From the NCBI RefSeq assembly GCF_002836745.1, contig NZ_PJAR01000040.1:62001-126000 (forward strand): a DNA stretch of 64,000 nt. Reading direction: 5' to 3'. This DNA is from Glaciecola sp. 33A (GTDB lineage: Bacteria > Pseudomonadota > Gammaproteobacteria > Enterobacterales > Alteromonadaceae). The position numbers were made by a program, and so were the translations under genes. The notes under the pieces are model-generated. The model was not told where the DNA came from. It did not search any database and saw nothing but the letters and a program-made list of their open reading frames with translations. Positions 54,845 through 63,122 of this stretch are shown one piece after another (within the stretch, counting starts at the first letter, position 1; each line of letters starts with the position of its first letter).

Positions 54845-55809
54845 ATTAGTTCCTTTTTAAACTCTAAAAGGATGGTTTTCAGCACATTCTTTCGTCTATT
54901 TGATAAATAATCGTCCTCTTTAGAAAGGGAACCTAGTATTGAAATTCTGAGTTTCATTGAGTCTAATACTTTACCATCCGGTAATTTCCCAAAATTTACC
55001 ACTTTTTGGTCTGCGTCTAAAGGATAGTAAAAACCGTGACTATTACCGTTATACTTAATTCCTATAATATTTAGCTTTCGGAGCATATAAATATGACGTG
55101 CCACTTTGTTTTGAGAGATGTCTAAGCCAATAGACATCAAAGCATATTCGATTTCGCCAAATAAAATAGGGAAGCAACTTTTGATTATTTCAGCTATTAA
55201 CAAAGACATGTGAGCTGAGTTATTCTTTTTAAATTTGCTCGTTTTTGGACTATTTTCCTGATGCTCAGAAATTATCCCGCATAAGTCATTAAGATCCTTA
55301 AAATCCTCTTTACTAACAGTTTTAGACCAACTGTACCTAGCTACTGATTTAGGATCTTTCTTTACGATATATTGTATTGGACCGAGATAAATAAAAGAGT
55401 CTTCATCTCCAATGTCATCTTCATTTGCAATGACTAGCAACTTTTTAAATAGCTCTGGTTTGTTGCAAAACATGCCAAACTCAACTAGTGCACCAGGACT
55501 CTCTAATACAATTACTACAAGAGAAGAGATGTTTGCTATTTCTTCTTCGAAAACAAGCAAGTCAGGGTACATATTATCTTTAAAGTAGTCTTTGAATGTT
55601 TCTGCTAAGACTATGTTGTCGTGGAGCTCTTGGTAATTTGTTGCAGTATGTCGAAGAAAGCGATCTCTATATGAAGGGGTTGTTTCGTTCTTAATATCTA
55701 TTATGCCACCACATAAAAAAACTTTTTTTATGTGATTTAAAACGGTAAAATTTTCTTGGGAAAGGTTATTGAATTGCTCAATTATTGCATCTTCAAATAC
55801 CTTACTCAC
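54841..55809 (-). CDS. Retron effector (nucleoside-deoxyribosyltransferase-like plus winged helix)
   Basis: 322 residues. The N-terminal half has VFLCGGIIDIKNETTPSYRD, an acidic YPDLLVFEEEIANIS stretch and SLVVIVLESPGALVEFGMFC, which matches effectors of the St85/Ec86-like retron group. Those effectors have an N-glycosidase-like (NDT) fold, with the ESPG-x-x-x-E block supplying the candidate catalytic Glu. Residues about 200-275 look like a winged helix (ALMSIGLDISQNKVARHIYM). The toxin would be held inactive by the RT-msDNA complex and released on phage attack. The family is recognised from memory rather than a search. Confidence 0.85.
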   Translation of the reverse strand: MSKVFEDAIIEQFNNLSQENFTVLNHIKKVFLCGGIIDIKNETTPSYRDRFLRHTATNYQELHDNIVLAETFKDYFKDNMYPDLLVFEEEIANISSLVVIVLESPGALVEFGMFCNKPELFKKLLVIANEDDIGDEDSFIYLGPIQYIVKKDPKSVARYSWSKTVSKEDFKDLNDLCGIISEHQENSPKTSKFKKNNSAHMSLLIAEIIKSCFPILFGEIEYALMSIGLDISQNKVARHIYMLRKLNIIGIKYNGNSHGFYYPLDADQKVVNFGKLPDGKVLDSMKLRISILGSLSKEDDYLSNRRKNVLKTILLEFKKELI

Positions 55810-55852
55810 ACAATATTGTCCTTAACAATTTATTTTCCTTACTTACAAGTTA

Positions 55853-56013
55853 TCTCTTTACTTAGTAGGCGTTAGGAAACTTTATTTCGGATCCTAGTGA
55901 GCTTGCGAGCAGGAACCGAAAGAAAGTTTCCTAACGCATCCAATATACTCAATAAATTTGTGTCTGGCTAATCGCCCGACTAAGTCGTAAACCGACTCTA
56001 AACGCTAAAGAGA
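55853..56013 (-). ncRNA. Retron msr-msd RNA
   Basis: On the minus strand the a1 segment TCTCTTTA (56013-56006) pairs with a2 TAAAGAGA (55860-55853). The G at 56005, in the context TTAGCG as in Ec86, is the likely branching G. Two msr hairpins follow: AGTCG/CGACT (55997-55983) and one with GGC/GCC stems (55980-55962). A long msd hairpin spans 55937-55869, with 22-base near-perfect arms beginning GCGTTAGGAAACTTT. It ends 43 bases before the effector start. Confidence 0.88.
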
Positions 56014-56126
56014 CATTGATAGTAATGAAGCTAGATTTAATTATCAAGCGTAAATGAATAAATAAAAGTTTGTTTGAAATATTATTTTCAGTGAATCTTA
56101 CTTTGGGATGAGAGAATAAACTTTTT

Positions 56127-56180
56127 TGTAATTGTAATTGTAATTGTAATTGTAATTGTAATTGTAATTGTAATTGTAGT
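56127..56180. repeat. TGTAAT hexanucleotide tandem repeat
   Basis: Eight perfect TGTAAT units and a ninth TGTAGT run without interruption. The array starts about 110 bases upstream of the retron RNA. Slippage here could change copy number and possibly promoter spacing. Confidence 0.95.
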
Positions 56181-56406
56181 TGATTTGCTTCATGGGACTC
56201 ACCTTAATATTGATGGCTTTTTAAAGTCCGCATGAAAGGTAATGGTAATAAAGCTTAATAAGGTATTGAGTGTTTTTTCCTAGTTAACATAACTTGTTCC
56301 GTTTTAACTATGCAGCGTAAATACTTCTTATACCTATTTGTGTACCAAATTATTAAAGTTTTGTTTGTTGTTATAAATATTATGGTCTAGGTGCAAAGTG
56401 CTATAT

Positions 56407-56448
56407 ATCGTGCCAATAAAGAATGGTCTGGTTATCTAATGGCACGAT
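56407..56448. repeat. Inverted repeat ATCGTGCCA / TGGCACGAT
   Basis: A perfect 9-base inverted repeat with a 24-base spacer in the retron-tRNA gap. It is not followed by a T tract and no gene adjoins it. Protein-binding site or RNA hairpin; role unknown. Confidence 0.5.
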
Positions 56449-56713
56449 TATGAAACACTTGTTTCGAATTTAGTAAACTCAATAAATTCGTCCGCGATAA
56501 TTTGTAGTGCAATAAAATGTTGAGTTTAGGTATTTTGGTAATACTGAATAATTCTTTAAGTCTATAAATTATAAACCCAAGAGAATTCGAGGGACACCAG
56601 AGTGTTAATTTGCATCATTCCAGTTATCTAACGCATCGCTATAAAAACGCTATAAATTAATGAATTTTAAGTTTTTAGTTAGTGGATACTATCGTTTGGA
56701 GGTCTTTATAGAA

Positions 56714-56790
56714 TGGTGGCCCCTCCCTGACTCGAACAGGGGACCTGACGATTATGAGTCGTATGCTCTAACCAACTGAGCTAAGGGGCC
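56714..56790 (-). tRNA. tRNA-Ile (CAU, lysidine-modified type)
   Basis: 77 bases fold as a cloverleaf: acceptor arm GGCCCCT with its complement AGGGGCC, a D loop with TAGCTCAGTTGGTTAGAGC, anticodon loop CTCATAA and a T arm CCCTGTTCGAGTCAGGG, ending in an encoded CCA. The acceptor GGCCCC and T arm are those of the minor tRNA-Ile2 rather than elongator Met tRNA, so the C34 should be modified to lysidine to read AUA. Confidence 0.93.
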
Positions 56791-57080
56791 ACATTTTGAA
56801 AACGTGTAGTTGCTTTTCTTTCTTGTGCCGTTAAGTAACTCAATCGTTTTAAGTCACCTTTTTTTAGCAAAAAGCTAAGTTGCCATCTGAAAAGCGGCGT
56901 GAAGTATAAATTTTTTTTGTAGTGTTGTCATTAAAGAGGTAAAACTTTTTAAAAAAAAGTCGATATATGACATATATGCTCGTTATATGCACGATCTCAG
57001 TTATCTGGACGTGCATACATAGCCTTGTTTTGCTATATTTCTGCAAGAGATGCCTATTTTTAAATTGTTAGGAGCTGTAA

Positions 57081-57410
57081 ATGGCTGACAAACCATATTT
57101 AATTAGTGGCCGTAATACGCTTATACACAAGTTGAGAAAGCTTGATTTGCTTATCGTAAACGGCAGACGCGATCCTGTACTACTCGTTATGTATAACGAG
57201 ATAGAAATCTATGATGGCAAGATCCCTGAAAATAAGCTGGATGCAAAGCGCATGGATATGGCAAAGGTTGATATTTCTTCTTCAGAAAACTTTAGTGATT
57301 ATCGTCCTATGTTGTTTATTCAAACGTTAAATAATAAAGAATATAAAGTTGACTACACTAAAGCTGGAACCGATTATTTTATTACTATCCATCAAGAAAG
57401 CACTTTTTAG
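57081..57410 (+). CDS. Hypothetical conserved-looking protein
   Basis: 109 residues, soluble, starting at an ATG with TAGGAGC upstream. It has no signal peptide. Strand-forming segments LLIVNGRRDPVLLVMYNEIE and MLFIQTLNNKEYKVDYTKAG give a small beta-rich protein. It lies 20 bases before the LrgA-like gene, so it may be co-transcribed with it. No family recognised. Confidence 0.6.
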   Translation: MADKPYLISGRNTLIHKLRKLDLLIVNGRRDPVLLVMYNEIEIYDGKIPENKLDAKRMDMAKVDISSSENFSDYRPMLFIQTLNNKEYKVDYTKAGTDYFITIHQESTF

Positions 57411-57430
57411 TATTAAGTAGACTTGCCAAT

Positions 57431-57847
57431 ATGAATCGAGACTGGGTGCGTGGCATAGTTGGTTTCACTGTGCTTTGTTGTATTTATTTTATTTCCCTAT
57501 TTTGTTTTCACTATTTTTTGATCCCATTACCACCCGCGCTCATTGGTATTTTTATTCTGCTTATTTTCCTATTGTCGCAGCGCAAAGTGCCTACCGCCAT
57601 CACTCAATCCGCTCGTCCACTGCTTGCTCATATGGGGCTTTTCTTGTTACCTGCACTCATTTCTGTCTTGCTTTATCGAGACTTGTTTGTGCAATACTAT
57701 ATTGCATTAATTATTGCAGTTTTACTGAGTACTATAGTCAGTTTAGGTATCACACTTTGGTTAAGTCAGCGTATTTTGTCCGGTGTAAAAACCGCAGAGA
57801 AAGAAACTGCATCGATAACTAATGAAGGCAAAGACAATGACGAATAA
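57431..57847 (+). CDS. LrgA/CidA-family holin-like membrane protein
   Basis: 138 residues with four hydrophobic segments. LIPLPPALIGIFILLIFLL and HMGLFLLPALISVLLY are the LrgA/CidA core, where the usual P-x-P-x-P/G and H-M-x-L-F-x-P-x-x-V patterns are seen. Members of this family act in murein hydrolase control or as pyruvate/osmolyte transport modules with LrgB. Its stop is 10 bases before the LrgB-like gene. Confidence 0.9.
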   Translation: MNRDWVRGIVGFTVLCCIYFISLFCFHYFLIPLPPALIGIFILLIFLLSQRKVPTAITQSARPLLAHMGLFLLPALISVLLYRDLFVQYYIALIIAVLLSTIVSLGITLWLSQRILSGVKTAEKETASITNEGKDNDE

Positions 57848-57856
57848 GGCTTACTT

Positions 57857-58588
57857 GTGACACCAGCATTGCAACAAATTGTCGCTCAATTTTCGCCACT
57901 CTGGTCACAAGATAATGGTTTTATGGCTGCCTGCTTACTGAGTACCTTGGGTGTGTATTTATTGACTAGACAGCTGTATTTTTGGTCAAATCAGAATCCC
58001 TTGTTACATCCCTTGACCATCAGTACTCTTATTATTGGTTTTATCTTACATTTTGCTGCTATCGACGTGACTGAGTTCAAGCGCGGCATAACGCTGTTTG
58101 AGCTGTTGTTAGGGCCTGCGACTGTGGCGTTAGCCGTGCCTCTTTACAATCAATTACCGGTATTAAGACAACTCGGATTCAGAGTGTTAGCGCCTATTCT
58201 GATCGGTGGGAGTCTAGCGCCCACTATTGCGTGGTTATCTGTTTATGCATTAGACACGCCATTGCAACTACAAATGACCATACTGGTAAAGTCTATCACC
58301 ACCCCATTAGCAATGGGTACAGCTGACCTAATTGGCGGCACACCAGCACTTGCTGCGGTTATTGTTATATTAACTGGTATCGTTGGAGCGACCTTTGGAC
58401 CTTGGTTAATTATGCTCACCAAAACTGATTCTGAATATGCACAAGGGCTAGCACTCGGTTCAGTGGCTCACGTTGTCGGCACGTCCAAAGCGCTAAGTAT
58501 CAGCGAAACCTGTGGCGCTTTTGCTACTCTAGGCTTGTGTCTCAATGGTATATTCACGGCATTGTTGTTACCTATTTTGTTTGCATAG
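57857..58588 (+). CDS. lrgB: LrgB/CidB-family membrane protein
   Basis: 243 residues beginning at GTG. About seven hydrophobic segments; GPATVALAVPLYNQLP near residues 85-100, KSITTPLAMGTADLIGGTPAL near 145-165 and GLALGSVAHVVGTSKAL near 197-213 are LrgB signatures. It probably forms a membrane complex with the preceding LrgA-like protein, for example in pyruvate or glycolate exchange or cell-lysis control as described for relatives. Function here is inferred from family only. Confidence 0.93.
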   Translation: MTPALQQIVAQFSPLWSQDNGFMAACLLSTLGVYLLTRQLYFWSNQNPLLHPLTISTLIIGFILHFAAIDVTEFKRGITLFELLLGPATVALAVPLYNQLPVLRQLGFRVLAPILIGGSLAPTIAWLSVYALDTPLQLQMTILVKSITTPLAMGTADLIGGTPALAAVIVILTGIVGATFGPWLIMLTKTDSEYAQGLALGSVAHVVGTSKALSISETCGAFATLGLCLNGIFTALLLPILFA

Positions 58589-58782
58589 AAGATTACTGTT
58601 AGTCTTAGGCAATGTTTGAGATGCTGTTATTTATTGGGCATGGTCCTTTGTTATCGTTAGTCGTTTTGCTGGCTATTCTAAAGAATTCTGTCGCTAAGCC
58701 GTTATAAATAATGGGCGAGAAGCTAGAAAACGCCAACATAACTTGATTCGTCTTTTAACCGCCATTTTTGCTGGGCCCATAC

Positions 58783-59769
58783 ATGATTTCAGTCCTAATA
58801 TGTGATGACTCCCTTGTAGCACGAAAGCAAGTTGCTAAGTGCTTGCCGCAAGACTGGGATGTGGCTATCTATTTTGCTAAAAATGGCAAAGAAGCGATAG
58901 CTGCGCTAGTCGAAGGCAAAGGTCAGATATTGTTACTTGATCTCAACATGCCTGTTATGGACGGCTACGAAACCCTAAAAGCAATTAAAAAACAGCAATT
59001 ATTAACTAAAACCATCGTCGTGTCTGGTGATATTCAACCAGAGGCAAAAGCCCGAGTATTGGCACTAGGTGCAGTCGATTTTATTCAAAAACCGGTTAGT
59101 TCAGGCGAACTCGCGGCCGTATTGCGCAAACATAATGTGCTTGCACTAGCCGAAGAATTTACCACCAAAGGTCTAGATGAAGCGTTGCGTGATTGTTACC
59201 AAGAAGTCACTAATGTCGCAATGGGACAGGCGGGTGATCATCTTGCCAGAATAATGAATGTTTTTGTTAAGCTACCTATCCCCAACGTGAATTTAATTGA
59301 AGTTTCCGAATTGCATATGATGTTGTCCGATATCGAATTACACGAACAAACTTCTGGTGTATGCCAAGGATTTCTTGGTGATGGGATCAGCGGTGAAGCA
59401 CTCTGTATATTGAGTGATTCTAGTTTTGGTGATGTTGCTAAAATTCTAAATATTAAAGAAGATGTTGACGATCAATTACAACTAGAAATACTGATGGATG
59501 TTGCCAGTATCCTTATTGGCTCCTGTCTGGCTGGTTTCGCCAAACAGCTAGATATGCAATTTAGGCAAGGCCACCCCATTGTTTTAGGGCAACATCAGAG
59601 TGTTGAAGATCTGATCAAAGCAAATAAAGGCAATTGGCGAAAAACGCTCGCTATAGAACTAAGCTATGGTTTGGAAGGATACAACGTGCAGTGTGATTTA
59701 ATCTTATTGTTCACTGAAGATTCGTTAGAAACGTTGAATTCAAAATTAGCCCATTGGTTAGAGGATTAA
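58783..59769 (+). CDS. Response regulator with C-terminal CheC-like phosphatase domain
   Basis: 328 residues from the ATG at 58783. The receiver (about 1-120) has the acidic VLICDDS, phospho-Asp in LLLDLNMPVMDG, the Thr/Ser in VVSGD and Lys in FIQKPVS. The C-terminal part (about 130-325) resembles CheC/CheX-type phosphatases, with a GEALCILSD repeat-like helix and LEILMDVASILIGSCLAGFA carrying the E-x-x-N-like helix in variant form. It may dephosphorylate a partner regulator. It is 3 bases before the PAS protein gene, so they likely act together. Confidence 0.8.
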   Translation: MISVLICDDSLVARKQVAKCLPQDWDVAIYFAKNGKEAIAALVEGKGQILLLDLNMPVMDGYETLKAIKKQQLLTKTIVVSGDIQPEAKARVLALGAVDFIQKPVSSGELAAVLRKHNVLALAEEFTTKGLDEALRDCYQEVTNVAMGQAGDHLARIMNVFVKLPIPNVNLIEVSELHMMLSDIELHEQTSGVCQGFLGDGISGEALCILSDSSFGDVAKILNIKEDVDDQLQLEILMDVASILIGSCLAGFAKQLDMQFRQGHPIVLGQHQSVEDLIKANKGNWRKTLAIELSYGLEGYNVQCDLILLFTEDSLETLNSKLAHWLED

Positions 59770-59772
59770 GTC

Positions 59773-60267
59773 ATGAGTAATAGCGCACTTGACGAGATAA
59801 TTGAATTTCATTGGATGATGGACATGTTGCAAACAGTCGATGTGGGCATTGTCGTTCTTAATAGTAATTTTGAAATCAAAGTGTGGAATGGCTTTATGGA
59901 AGCACACAGCGCCATGCTGCCAAGTGATGTGAGAGGCAAAACACTTTTCTCACTTTTTCCTTATATTTCTGAAGAATGGTTTAAGCGTAAAGTAAAAGCC
60001 GTGTTCGAACTGCGTATACGCGCTTTTGTAACATGGGAACAGCGTCCTTATTTATTTAAATTCAGAAACTTTCGTCCCATCACCGGTACTGAGCTTTTTA
60101 TGTACCAGAATATTTCATTTTCTGCGTTAGTGTCTGCTACGGGTGAGGTTGATCACGTTTGTATGATGATTTATGACATGACAGATGCAGCATCCGCGAA
60201 AAAGCAGCTACTTGCTTTGCAGGTGCAACAAAACGAAATGCAACAAAACAACCAGCGAAGTAAATAG
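59773..60267 (+). CDS. PAS-domain sensor protein
   Basis: 164 residues, soluble, consisting mostly of one PAS domain (about 15-140): LQTVDVGIVVLNSNFEIKVWNG at the N-terminus and DHVCMMIYDMTDAASAKKQL near the C-terminus, then a short coiled coil. There is no output domain, so it may pass its signal to the response regulator-CheC protein encoded just upstream. The ligand is unknown. Confidence 0.85.
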   Translation: MSNSALDEIIEFHWMMDMLQTVDVGIVVLNSNFEIKVWNGFMEAHSAMLPSDVRGKTLFSLFPYISEEWFKRKVKAVFELRIRAFVTWEQRPYLFKFRNFRPITGTELFMYQNISFSALVSATGEVDHVCMMIYDMTDAASAKKQLLALQVQQNEMQQNNQRSK

Positions 60268-60377
60268 CACTTTTTCAGTCACATTGTTTTGTTGGTCTAA
60301 TCCTTGCTGTTCTCTTATCATTATTTCATGGCTTAGCGTCGATTGATGCGCATAGGCTAAACAATTTCTGGTATTAA

Positions 60378-62084
60378 GTGATGAATTATTGGTCTAAATA
60401 TGTCGTTGTTTTCATAGCTGTGTGCGCTGTTGCAGCTTGCGGTGGTGATGCTGTGCGACCTAAAACACCGAATGTGTTAGTTAATGCGGGTCAAAATATA
60501 GAGGTTAACGAACAGGTAACTGTCACCGTAGATGGCATCGCCACTAGCACTGCTGGTGGTATTACCTATGCTTGGACTGCCACGCCAACCTTAACCTTCG
60601 AGCAATCAGACGCATCGGCCACAGTAGCGACCTCGTTCGTCGTGATACCTAGCGTCACGCAGGTAACCGACTATATACTCACATTAACCGCGACCGATAG
60701 TAATGGCACCACCGGAACTGACCATATTACAATGCGGGTAAATCCGGTCAATGTGCTCCCTATAGCCTTGATACTGGCGCCTAGCATAGACCTTTATGAA
60801 ATCGATACCTATCCAATATTAACCACGGTAATGCTCGATGGTAGCACCAGCAATGACAGCGATCCGCAAAACTCTACGGCATCAATATCTGCCTATCTTT
60901 GGCAACAAATTGCCGGTCCTGATGTGCTCACAGGACCTACTTTAACGGAAGCAAGTCTTAGTTTTCAAACACCTTTGCTTGCGCAACCTGCCGACATTAC
61001 TATTCGATTACAGGTCACAGATCAAGAAGGAGCAATCTCAAGCGTAGATAAAACACTGAGATTATTAAGTGAATCTGACACTATTCCTGAGTTATCTATT
61101 GGCCCAGTTCAAACCGTCTTTTCTGGTGAGCTATTATTGCTAAGTGGTCAAGCGTCAAGCATCGCCAGCGGTGCTCAACCATTTTCAGTGTTGTGGACGT
61201 CTGACTCTCTGCTAGCCCCTATTATTGGTGATCCCAATTCGATGAAAACGTACAGCATTGCACCGTTGGTGTTGCAACAAACAGAGATTATTTATCAACT
61301 TTTGATCACGGATAATTACGGGAATCAACGGACCAAAATGCAAACCATGCTGGTTGAACCACAAACTCAAACTACGTTGAACGATACGGGTGTTAGCTTA
61401 AACGGCAGCAACAATGAAAATCTCACGACTTATCAAGGCGAGTTTGCCGGCCAGGATGCCCACAATGGATATGATCGCATGGCCAGTAGTGGTTTTTCAG
61501 ACAAGGCGGGTAGGGGGGAGCTTGGATTTGATTTTACGCGATTAAATCAAAATGGTGACGAAGTTGATCAAGATACACCTGATTGGAGTTGCGTCCGCGA
61601 CAATATTACCGGATTGATTTGGGAAAATAAGACCGATATTGCGGATGATTTACATGCTGCTGAGCAGCTCTTTACTTGGTATTCATTTGTCGATAATGGG
61701 GGGTTCGCTGGTCATTTTAATGCCGGTAGCAGCGCTTGTAATCTGGCTTCAGGCAATTGCAATACACAAGCCTTTGTAGATGCCGCAAATGCACAAGGCT
61801 TGTGTGGCTTTTTTGATTGGCGATTACCGAGTCACGATGAGCTGCTATCGCTGGTTCATTTTGGCAAGTTACAGCCACCATTAATTGAAAGTGAATACTT
61901 TCCACACATGGGAACAACTGCCCCTGACGCTGCGTTGTGGTATTGGACTTACATGCCTAATGTTGATGGTGTTAATGAGAGCGGTTCGCAAAGTTCTTGG
62001 GCACTTGATTTTGACACAGGGGTAGATAATTTTATTAATAAATCAACGCAAGCGCGGATTAAGTTGGTGAGGGCTGGACGATGA
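60378..62084 (+). CDS. Lipoprotein with Ig/PKD-like and Lcl/DUF1566 domains
   Basis: 568 residues. A lipobox at VAACGG (Cys about residue 21) marks a lipoprotein. Two or three Ig/PKD-like repeats (about 30-320) contain the pattern AGQNIEVNEQVTVTVDGIAT and DSDPQNSTASISAYLWQQ. The C-terminal Lcl/DUF1566 domain (about 390-565) has DNITGLIWENKTD and WRLPSHDELLSLVHFG, the WRLPxxxEL hallmark. Such proteins are surface-exposed and may bind ligands or collagen-like material. The next gene overlaps it by ATGA and carries the same kind of domain. Confidence 0.85.
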   Translation: MMNYWSKYVVVFIAVCAVAACGGDAVRPKTPNVLVNAGQNIEVNEQVTVTVDGIATSTAGGITYAWTATPTLTFEQSDASATVATSFVVIPSVTQVTDYILTLTATDSNGTTGTDHITMRVNPVNVLPIALILAPSIDLYEIDTYPILTTVMLDGSTSNDSDPQNSTASISAYLWQQIAGPDVLTGPTLTEASLSFQTPLLAQPADITIRLQVTDQEGAISSVDKTLRLLSESDTIPELSIGPVQTVFSGELLLLSGQASSIASGAQPFSVLWTSDSLLAPIIGDPNSMKTYSIAPLVLQQTEIIYQLLITDNYGNQRTKMQTMLVEPQTQTTLNDTGVSLNGSNNENLTTYQGEFAGQDAHNGYDRMASSGFSDKAGRGELGFDFTRLNQNGDEVDQDTPDWSCVRDNITGLIWENKTDIADDLHAAEQLFTWYSFVDNGGFAGHFNAGSSACNLASGNCNTQAFVDAANAQGLCGFFDWRLPSHDELLSLVHFGKLQPPLIESEYFPHMGTTAPDAALWYWTYMPNVDGVNESGSQSSWALDFDTGVDNFINKSTQARIKLVRAGR

Positions 62085-62614
62085 TCAAGAATGTAATGCT
62101 TAATACTGCACTATTTTGCGTTGTTGGGTTTGTTAGTGCGGCGAATGCGCAGCAATTCTGTCTGTCAACAGCACCTATTAGTGCGCCAGATACAAACTTC
62201 TTGGAGCTCGAGAATGGGCAATTGCTGCATTCAAGCACTAATTTAATCTGGATGCGTTGCGCGATAGGGCAGAAGTGGGTTGACGAAACCTGCGCTGGTG
62301 AGGCTGAACCCTACACTTGGAAGCAGGCGTTAGCGTTAAGTGTTGGCTATGAATTTAATGCTTCTAGCAATTGGCGTTTGCCAAATATTAAAGAGCTGAG
62401 CTCGATTACAGAGCGCTCATGCACAAGACCTTCTATCAATAATGACTTGTTTCCAGCCACCCCTCCTGACGATTTTTGGACGTCAACACCCTCTATGACT
62501 GATGCTGAGCGAGCTTGGGTTGTGGCATTTTTTAATAGCAGTAATTCTATTAAAGAGAAAAACAGAACGGTGTTTGTGAGATTAGTCAGAACCGCCTTAC
62601 CTTCTGAGCGCTAG
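62081..62614 (+). CDS. Exported Lcl/DUF1566-domain protein
   Basis: 177 residues with a signal peptide (MLNTALFCVVGFVSAANAQ). The domain shows STNLIWMRCAIGQ, PYTWKQALALS and WRLPNIKELSSITERS, the DUF1566/Lcl pattern, with four cysteines likely forming disulfides in the periplasm or outside. It overlaps the upstream lipoprotein gene and probably works with it at the cell surface. The exact role is unknown. Confidence 0.85.
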   Translation: MIKNVMLNTALFCVVGFVSAANAQQFCLSTAPISAPDTNFLELENGQLLHSSTNLIWMRCAIGQKWVDETCAGEAEPYTWKQALALSVGYEFNASSNWRLPNIKELSSITERSCTRPSINNDLFPATPPDDFWTSTPSMTDAERAWVVAFFNSSNSIKEKNRTVFVRLVRTALPSER

Positions 62615-63122
62615 CTAGACTAGGGTCAAACTGAATATAGTCATTAGATCTTGAATTTAGTCTCTATCTACTAGTACAAATAGGCGCTCGATACAGTTAC
62701 GCTAAAAAAACACCTTACAAGCATTGAAAGTTCAGTACAACGTTCGCAGCAAGCTGACGTTGAAGCGCAGATTATTCTGCCAAAACAGCAGTAGCTGCCA
62801 CTAAGCCCTCTCCCAATTCATTCTAAGTTAGTGATTTTATTTTACAAAATAAACACAGATTAGCTAGCTCAACAGGGCTAAATACCCCGTCTATTCACTA
62901 AATAGATAATCCCGCATTAGTTTGGGCAAGTTGACTTTTCACACCACTTTTGGTGTTCTACATAACAATTAGTTTACATTAATACTACATGGCGAACCAA
63001 GTGGGCCATAATTATATCGCAAAATATTACAAGAGGATCAAGGCCAACCAGTAGCTGAAGTATTACTCACCTTTATAAATGCCTTGTTTAAATTTGTAGT
63101 TAAAAACAATAGGAACAATTTG
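62615..63122. other. Gap before the SDR gene with a coding-like fragment
   Basis: About 500 bases. A start-less frame near 62697-62795 reads LKKHLTSIESSVQRSQQADV and ends PKQQ-stop. A second frame near 63020-63120 (EVLLTFINALFKFVVKNN) continues into the SDR frame without a good start. Both may be remnants of neighbours. The promoter of the SDR gene should lie here. Confidence 0.3.

Larger units (their letters stand above)
56014..56713. other. Non-coding stretch between retron RNA and tRNA
   Basis: About 700 A+T-rich bases without a gene. It holds the promoter region of the retron on the minus strand, a hexanucleotide tandem repeat at 56127-56180 and an inverted repeat ATCGTGCCA/TGGCACGAT at 56407-56448. 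No tRNA-end duplication was seen that would mark an element boundary. Confidence 0.5.

Noticed and set aside
56127-56180. CRISPR-like repeat
   Set aside because: The unit is a 6-base tandem microsatellite without spacers, and no cas gene is present.
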